A DNA stretch of 64,000 nt from Podocnemis expansa (lineage: Eukaryota > Chordata > Testudines > Podocnemididae). The notes under the pieces are model-generated. The model was given only the letters and a program-made list of their open reading frames with translations, was not told the DNA's origin and searched no databases. This document shows positions 57,436 to 64,000 of this stretch, piece after piece (within the stretch, counting starts at the first letter, position 1; every line of letters begins with the position of its first letter). The DNA lies in NCBI GenBank assembly GCA_007922195.1, contig ML682008.1, positions 5,537,847 to 5,601,846 of the forward strand, read 5' to 3'. The translations under genes and the position numbers were made by a program.

Positions 57436-58498
57436 TACAATTTTATTTTCCAGGGTCTGCCTAAACACAGAAGCACTGTTGCTTCCCTGTGTTGATCTCA
57501 ATGAAATTTTAACAGTCCTGGTGGGCAAAATGTGCAGAATGGTCCTCACACAAGCTTTGCATCACAATTGAAACAAATGAACACTTTGTAAATTATTGTA
57601 TGAAATGTAACATTAGAAATACTGATCCTTCCTCCTGACTTTGTCACATCCTTTGGGCAAACCCAGTGGGAACTACATCCCACACAATTCTGGGGATCAT
57701 CTCTTCATAGGGAACTTACTACACTGTTTTGACATTTGCCCAACAATCACATTAATAAATTACTATTTTTATAAGGTTCCTGTTTTTATATAAGAATGTC
57801 GACCTTCCTTTCTTCTGTGTCTTAGAAATTGAATAATTTTCCCATGGTATTTCCTGTTTATTTAGACAGTTTTATCTTATTAAATTACTGGGCTTTTTGC
57901 AAGTTGGCTCTAGAGAGAGAAGTCAGATCAGTCAAGATCAAGGGGAAAATATTATTTGCTGATGTTCTATTTTTTATTTTGCTCTCTGAAATGTAACCTA
58001 AAAAAGACCTTTAAAACATTTTTAAAAAATTAATTGTAATTGTTTAGTCTGTTTTTACCTATTTATAAACTAGACAAGCTTTTTACCCATTGATACTTTA
58101 TTTAGACGCCTTGAGATACAAATGTAGTAATTTAGCCTTTATTTTAGGTCATATTTAGCTTTCTTTTGTGCCAAGCCTAACTGTGCCTGCCTAGGGTATA
58201 TCAGGCAATGAGCAGGACTGAACTGAAGCTAGCTAGCTTATTTCTCTTAGGACCTGTTAGATTGTGTTGAATCATAATAATGCTAAAGGAAACAGAAAGA
58301 ATAGTTCTTTATCTGCACAGGGAAGCAGAGAAATGTCTCCAGAAAATAAAACAGATGTATTTTACTAACACTTAATAAAAGTAGTATTGACTGGCATGTC
58401 AAAAACATTTAAGAGCCCATTTCTGCTTCTTTTGTTTAACAGTTTTGGTATGACCACATGAAGAGAGCCAAAACAATACCATTCAGTGGCATTCCTGC
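57436..58498. other. No gene seen
   Basis: AT-rich and unassigned. Confidence 0.4.
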
Positions 58499-59390
58499 TC
58501 TAGGGTAATAGCCATGTTAGTCTGTATATAGGAAAAACAAAGACAGACTGGTAGCACCTTGAAGATTAACAAATTTCTTCAGGCACAAGCTTTTGTGGGC
58601 TGCAAGCCACTTCATCAGATGCATGAAGTGGAAACTACAGATAGGAAGTATATAGAGTTGCAAGGATGAGAAACATCACAATAGAAGTCAATTCAGTTAA
58701 GGCAGAGGAGGCCCATTCACAACAGTTGATTGGAAGGTGAGACTGTGTGAACAGGGACAATTACTTTTATAGTAAGATAACCATCCCAAGTCCCGATTCA
58801 GACCCAGTCTGATTGTGTCAAGTTTGCATATGAGTTCCAGCTCTGCAGTTTCCCGCTGAAGTCTGTTTTGATGTTTTTTATTGAAGTATGGCAACTTCCA
58901 AGTCTGGTACAGAGTTTCCAAGGAGACTGAAGTGTTCTTCTACTGATTTATGGATGTTACCATTTTTGATATCTGATTTGTGTCCATTTATTCTTTTGTG
59001 TAGGGACAGTCTGGTTTGACCAATGCACATGGCAGACGGACATTGCTAGAACATGATGGCACCTGTCACATTAGTAGATGTGTAGGTGAATGAGCTCCCG
59101 ATGGCGTGGCTGGTGATGTCACCAGAGTCAATGTGCGGGCAGAGTTGGCACTGACATTTGTTGCAGGTATAGGTTCCTGGGTTAATGTTCTTGTTGTATG
59201 ATGTCCAGTTGCTGGTGAGTACTTGCTTCAGGTTGGAGCGCTGTCTGTAAGCAAGGATTGGCCTGCCTCCCAAATCTTGAGAGAGTGAAGGATCATCTTT
59301 TAGGATGGTTTTAGATCCTTAATGATGTGTTGAAGAGGTTTTAGCTTGGGGCTATAGATGATGGCCAGTGGTGGTCTGTTGTTTTACATT
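58499..59390 (-). mobile_element. Penelope-like element, 3' coding end plus attached tail repeat
   Basis: On the minus strand from about 59330: 'GGRPILAYRQRSNLKQVLTS', then TCNKCQCQLCPHID (Cys-rich linker), a single in-frame stop, CIGQTRLSLHKRINGHKSDI (the C-terminal part of a GIY-YIG endonuclease, with CIG in the YIG position), HKSVEEHF, and, after a frameshift, LQRETAELELICKLDTIRLG. This order is that of Penelope-like retroelements, which join a reverse transcriptase to a GIY-YIG nuclease. The RT part is absent (5'-truncated). After the coding end, at 58499-58640, is the short tail sequence that recurs in foldback form elsewhere in this window; its core is CTGATGA (58612-58618 complement) and AAAA in place of GAAA (58591-58594). 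Confidence 0.8.
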
Positions 59391-60909
59391 TTTTGTTTAT
59401 TTTCAAAACATTTGGGACTGGTTTGTGACATAAAATGATGTCAATGTTTGTGTGTTGACATAGTCTTAGAGCAGTTGAATGATTAAAATTTTGCAGTCAA
59501 AAAATGTGTAAATATACATCATTTTGTTTGTAGGAGACAAGCTAATGCCCTAGAGTCTCACTAAAGATATTAAAAAGCAATTATGTTCTTTCTGCTTTTT
59601 ATTTTGGAAGAAGTCCATGAAGCTCTGTGCAGCCACAATGACTCTTACCCCACCTAGTATGTTGCAGGATCAGAGTTGAGAATTGTGCCTCAGTTGCTGA
59701 AGTCTTATTACAGCTGTATGAATAACAGGGTATGTTGTTTTGTTGGCAGTTTTGAAAAACTAAAAAAAAAATTGAGATCTAACAAAATAATTTTTTGAAA
59801 AGAAATTTCAGTAAGTCAAAAAGAGTAAAAAATATTTGGGTTGAACTGAACATTTAGATTTTGACTATTTTAGAAATTTTTAATGCTGTTTATAAAACTA
59901 AAGGAAGCTTTGAAATAAAACATCATTTGGAACTGAAAAATGGAAACAGTTCATCCTGAAAATGTCAAAATGAAATATTTTCAGAGTTCTTTTCTCAAGC
60001 AAAGAAATTTGGTAACATAGACATGGATTAACTTTTTTTTTTTCTGTTGCAGAATATATATTTTTCACTGAAAAAAAAAGATTGTGTCTGAAAAATTTTA
60101 TCCACCTCTAATTTTTTCTGTTTAAAACAAGGTTATCCGATATACAGTGGCAGAAAGGAAACCACAAATTTATTTGCTTTCTCTCTCTTTCTCTTGTTTC
60201 CTATAGATCCACATATTTCCTGGTGTTTTCATTAGTGTCAGAATTATTGCAGTCAACAGTGACTATGCGTTGCCTATTCAAGGTTGCTTTGGCAGCTTTT
60301 TATGTAAAATAGGAAGGAAGATGTTAAAAAAGATTGCACTAAGGCAGAGATGTTGAATACATAAACAGAGGAATCTGAGATTAATTTAAGACTTTAAAAT
60401 ACTCTTCATTTTCTACATAATTTATTCATTGTGTAACCTACTACAATGTAACCTATACAGTAATTGAGCCCACTGCTGTGTAAGGTGATTGCAAATATTT
60501 TCATACTATGGGATACTCTTTAATGATTATTTTTGCTATGGACATCTCCTTTCCCATTCATAATCTCATATCATCTCTGAGCGTATGAAATCATGAGGAG
60601 AACCAGTGAATTTTAGTTCTGTACAGATTTGAAAACTGCTAGTTTAGTATTCTTTCTGCTGTTCATGACAACTGTATTTTTTTCCAAATCACACGGATAG
60701 AACTTTGGTTACCTACATAATATGAAATTCTGAAAAGAATTTTTTTAATTTCCTAAAAATGATTGATTGATTGATTAATTAATTTTGATTTTTATTTGGC
60801 AATGCCACCATGCTTCTGCTATAATTTGGGTTCCTCATGTCTCCATTCTTCCATGTGAAATACTGCAGTGTTTCTTCTTGGTGGACTGTGTGCTCTGAAT
60901 TGGAAGCCC

Positions 60910-60953
<44 letters not shown>

Positions 60954-61160
60954 TTGAAGAGGTTGAACAATCCCTTGAATATTTCTAAATCAAATTTTTT
61001 TCATTAAGCTAAAAATTTTCCAATTTTGAGGTGTTCCTTTTATGAAAAGTCAACATTTTTCTTTGGAAAGCAAGCTTTGGGGGGGGGGGGGGGGATCTTT
61101 GTCAAACAACCAATTTTCAGCAAGAATTATTAAGGACTAGTAAGGATTGCACTTTTCAGA
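59391..61160. other. No gene seen; AT-rich with microsatellites
   Basis: 59740-60110 and 60985-61130 are rich in GAAATTT/AAATTTTC words, as at 39160-39420. A (GA)n microsatellite lies at 60912-60955, and a 16-base G-run at 61079-61094. No exon supported. Confidence 0.45.
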
Positions 61161-61168
61161 AGTTATGC

Positions 61169-61240
61169 CTGGGATTCGAACCAAGGATCGTCAGATCACA
61201 TACCTCTACTGTGTAATCCAAAGAAGTAACTCCATTAACT
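61169..61240 (-). repeat. Decayed tRNA-like sequence
   Basis: On the minus strand, GGTTCGAATCC (complement at 61172-61182) is an exact pol III B box. A GTAGAGG-type A-box remnant lies upstream, but the spacing between them (about 21 nt) is shorter than in a tRNA (about 27), and the T stem has a mismatch (CTTGG/CCCAG). I see no LINE tail. It is either a tRNA pseudogene or the head of a SINE; the anticodon arm (GATC-TGAC-GATC) is not trustworthy. Confidence 0.45.
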
Positions 61241-63170
61241 GTCCCTAATAGTAGGATGATGTACTCTGGGACTGCTGTTCTGTTCAAGCTAGCTATTAAA
61301 CAAGGATGTATAACATGCTGTATTAGTGGTGCTGCACAAGCGTCTTATCACCATTTAATACAAAATAAAAATTAATGTGCTGTAAGACAGGTTTCCTCTG
61401 AAATTTACTCTCTTAAAACCCTTACTGAAAGATCTTGATCCTACAGTACGTTAAGTGATTTTTGAATGGAGCTAAGTACCTTCAGTTTGTATTCACTTAA
61501 TTGTTAACTGAGATTGCAATCGCTGGAGTCAACTGATCGGCCTTTCTTAAATTGTTCTGTGAGAAACAAAATGATGAGCATCCTTTAAATTAGTGGCGAT
61601 GATGTGTGTCCAAATTCCATCTACAAACATTTTGAAAGTGGATGATTTCTCATGTTTATATTCATGTTTAATTTATCTTTTTGTTTGCTCAAATCTCTAC
61701 ACAGATATTAAAATTAGTGGCAATGGATTCTGTATGTTGAACAGCTGGTGTCTTGGGGAGATACTAACATAACTCAGCTTAATGTCCAGAGGAATAGCTT
61801 CATATCGAACCCTAGCAATGAAATGACAGAATTAACGTGATCTATGTGACTTTAGCAAACAATACGGTCAACGGCAGGGTAAAGAAAATCTGTGCAGCAG
61901 AAAAATGGTATTGCTAAATTGGTCCTAAATCTAATCTTCATTTGTCTTTGAAGTTGTCAAGTGCATAAGTTGTTTACTCTTCAATGGGAATTCACATTTG
62001 TGAATTATCATGGTGTCATCCCTAGAAAAGTCTCACTAATACGTAAAACCATTGTGGTCTTATACAGATTTCTCATTTAAATCCTTTTTTCCATAAACAC
62101 GATTTGGGAGTGTTCCACAAGTCCTGTGTTAGCAAATGAACCCTATATTCCCAAATGTGAATGACAACTTCCTTTTTAGTTTAGTTTTAGCCTCCAAATT
62201 ATTATCAGAAGACGTAGGTGGTTGGAAGGGGGGAGCCCTCCATTTCAAACCTCCTGCAAATCATCTGTAACTTCCTTAAAGGCAGGATAGTGAACTGGCA
62301 TATGTCATTAGGTGGGTTCAAATTCCCTCTCGTAAAGAGTTAATAAATAACTAAAGTATTTGGCTGAAAATCAGAATAAAAACAATTTGTTCTTGTCATC
62401 TAGTGATGGTTAAATATGAAAAATAGGTCCCAAGTTTTAACTGATCCATGAATCTAATTTGTGAGCTGCTGCTGGTTCAGTGTATCATAAAAAAGTGTTA
62501 AGTCATATTTTCTATATCAAGTGCAGTGGGACAGACTTAAATATCCTTACTGGTTATTAAGGACTATAAAATGTAATATACCACAGAAAAAGGCTTTAAT
62601 TCTTTCCTTCTGCACTTTTCTTGCTTAAAAGTGTCGTCCTGTTTCTGAAAGCTTCTTTTGTTTATAGGTAGTTTTTAATATTTCTAGTTATTAGGGTTAA
62701 ACAGAAGTAGCAATGGACTAATTGGGCATTACGTGGCCTTACTGCTTGTGGAGGGAGCTGTGAATTATTTTCATCACTGTCAAGTAGGCCAAGGGAAAAT
62801 ATGAGGAATTTTCTCTATTCTCACAGCAAGTTGGAGATTTAGTTGGAGTGAACATAAAACGGGCTAGACTATGATGTCGCAACTCATTATGTAAGTGCAG
62901 TGTGGATGTCCACAGCAGGTGTTCCATAGGGAAGGGATACAGTGATCAGATAAAATGGATGTGAAAAGGACCTAAAGGAGGTGTTATTTAAAGGACCAGA
63001 AACGGTGGTTCAGGGCTCTGTGGCTGGGAGTCAGTGCCCTGGTGCTTGATAGCCCCCTCATTCGGGGTTGGGAGTAGAAGATGAGGTCCCAGCAGCAGCA
63101 GCAGGGTGGCTGAGGCCAGGATAGGGAAAGCAGGAGGGCTGACAGCATATAGCCTTTGTGATGAGTATAC
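61241..63170. other. No gene seen
   Basis: AT-rich and unassigned, with a short CAG run at about 63089-63105. Confidence 0.4.
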
Positions 63171-63357
63171 CAGGGGTGGCCAAACTTATGGAACTTGAGA
63201 GCCACACAAGTTGATTGTTAAACCTTCAAGAGCCACACTGAGGCATATAGCCATATACTTTTACCTACTAAATTGATTTGCTGACGTTCTTCCGCAAGCC
63301 ACACTTTTTCATTCAAAAGCCACATGTGGCTCCCGAGCCGCAGTTTGGCCATGCCTG
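63171..63357. mobile_element. Small hAT MITE (187 bp)
   Basis: Ends 'caggggtggccaaactta' and 'cagtttggccatgcctg' are inverted repeats (GGGGTGGCCAAACT against CAGGCATGGCCAAACTG). The inner part carries 'gagccacacaagttg' and 'aaaagccacatgtggctccc', a self-complementary layout seen in small hAT MITEs. An 8-bp target duplication is not clear (gagtatac / aaacaatt), so the flanks have drifted or the ends are imprecise. Confidence 0.65.
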
Positions 63358-63805
63358 AAACAATTAGAGAATTGTCTGTGTGCTGTAGAATTTTATCTGC
63401 CAGTTATTTCTAGGTATTTAGGAATAATACTGTGGCCTAATTAAACCACATCCAGGGTCTCCTGTCATCCTTCTGGCATGGATCAATGTACTAACAATTT
63501 GCTTTGATTTCTAGTGGTAAAAGAAATTTCCTCATTTGTCAGTGCATCTGATGAGGTGTGGTTTAACAGTTCTAGCTTTGGTGTAAAGCCAGTTCTAATG
63601 AGAAAACAATTGTATACTGACGATGATGTGTGATGAAATAGAGCTATTTGTATTTATGTCTCATATTTCCCCTCCCCTCTGGAACAGTCTAGCATTTTAT
63701 GGGATAGATCTTCTTCTGAATATAAGCTTTTAAAATGAGTATGGTAGGAGGTGAGGGGGGTGGAAAAAAGAAGAGAGAATGGATTCAGATTGAGACTATT
63801 TTAAC

Positions 63806-63935
63806 TCATAAGCACTTACCATGTTTAGATTGAAAAACACCTTACAAAGGCTGAGAACAATTAGCCTTAATTAAGAGATGAGGAAAGCTAAGTGAAGTGA
63901 CTTTATTATCAACAATCGGATCAAAAATTTAGCCT
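63806..63935 (+). repeat. MIR-like SINE fragment
   Basis: The text 'tcataagcacttaccatgtt', 'ttacaaaggctgagaacaat', 'taattaagagatgaggaaag', 'ctaagtgaagtgactttatt' follows MIR order in the plus orientation. Diverged. Confidence 0.55.
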
Positions 63936-64000
63936 AGAACTTCATAACTGCTGTATTCATAGTCAGTCCTCTTCAAATCAAATTCTCATGTTGATAATTA

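Noticed and set aside
60779..60970. Frame with a Ser-Leu repeat
   Set aside because: Translation of the (GA)n microsatellite at 60912-60955.

Overview
The window looks like non-coding DNA of a sauropsid, most probably a turtle. The evidence is the repeat content: CR1 LINE 3' ends of the turtle/bird/crocodile kind, MIR-like SINEs, a Penelope-like element joined to a short high-copy tail sequence that recurs across the window, PIF/Harbinger transposons with many foldback relatives, and hAT and Tigger-like DNA transposons. Codon-rich gene structure is nearly absent. The unique sequence is AT-rich, with several GC-rich blocks that all look repeat-derived. No bacterial operon, CRISPR array, rRNA gene or intact tRNA gene is visible.

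The only well-supported protein-coding feature is one short internal exon at 16901-16960 (+). It has a good polypyrimidine tract and acceptor, a near-perfect donor, a length of exactly 60 bp, and two open frames. I did not recognise the protein. The rest of the window then reads most simply as the large introns, and perhaps flanks, of that host gene. A second acceptor/donor pair (48201-48296) is only a weak candidate.

Layout: 1-9.5 kb has MIR, two CR1 copies in opposite orientation and a GC-rich block. 9.5-18 kb has foldback copies of the Penelope-tail repeat, a Harbinger-type foldback MITE and the exon. 18-26.5 kb has GC-rich repeats and a decayed gag-like remnant. 26.9-34 kb has nested MITEs, more tail repeats and a 1.06-kb hAT element with 8-bp target duplication. 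34.4-36.0 kb is a Harbinger transposase relic split by a 0.59-kb insertion with an exact 12-bp target duplication. 37.1 kb carries a 100-N gap whose two flanks are identical. 42-47 kb has two CR1 copies and a more complete Harbinger relic. 49.7-51.6 kb is a 1.96-kb Tigger-like element with TA target duplication. 53-54.4 kb has a tRNA-Val-derived SINE beside a BED-finger hAT transposase pseudogene. 56.2-57.4 kb holds a 50-bp minisatellite. 58.5-59.4 kb is the 3' end of a Penelope-like element with its attached tail. 63.2 kb has a small hAT MITE.

The most interesting thread is the tail repeat. It is physically fused to a Penelope-like GIY-YIG coding end at 58.5 kb, occurs many times elsewhere mostly as inverted-repeat foldbacks, and carries a hammerhead-ribozyme-like core (CTGANGA, a hairpin, then GAAA). 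A second thread is that the Harbinger relics and the foldback MITEs share their terminal sequence, so source and dependent families lie together in one window.
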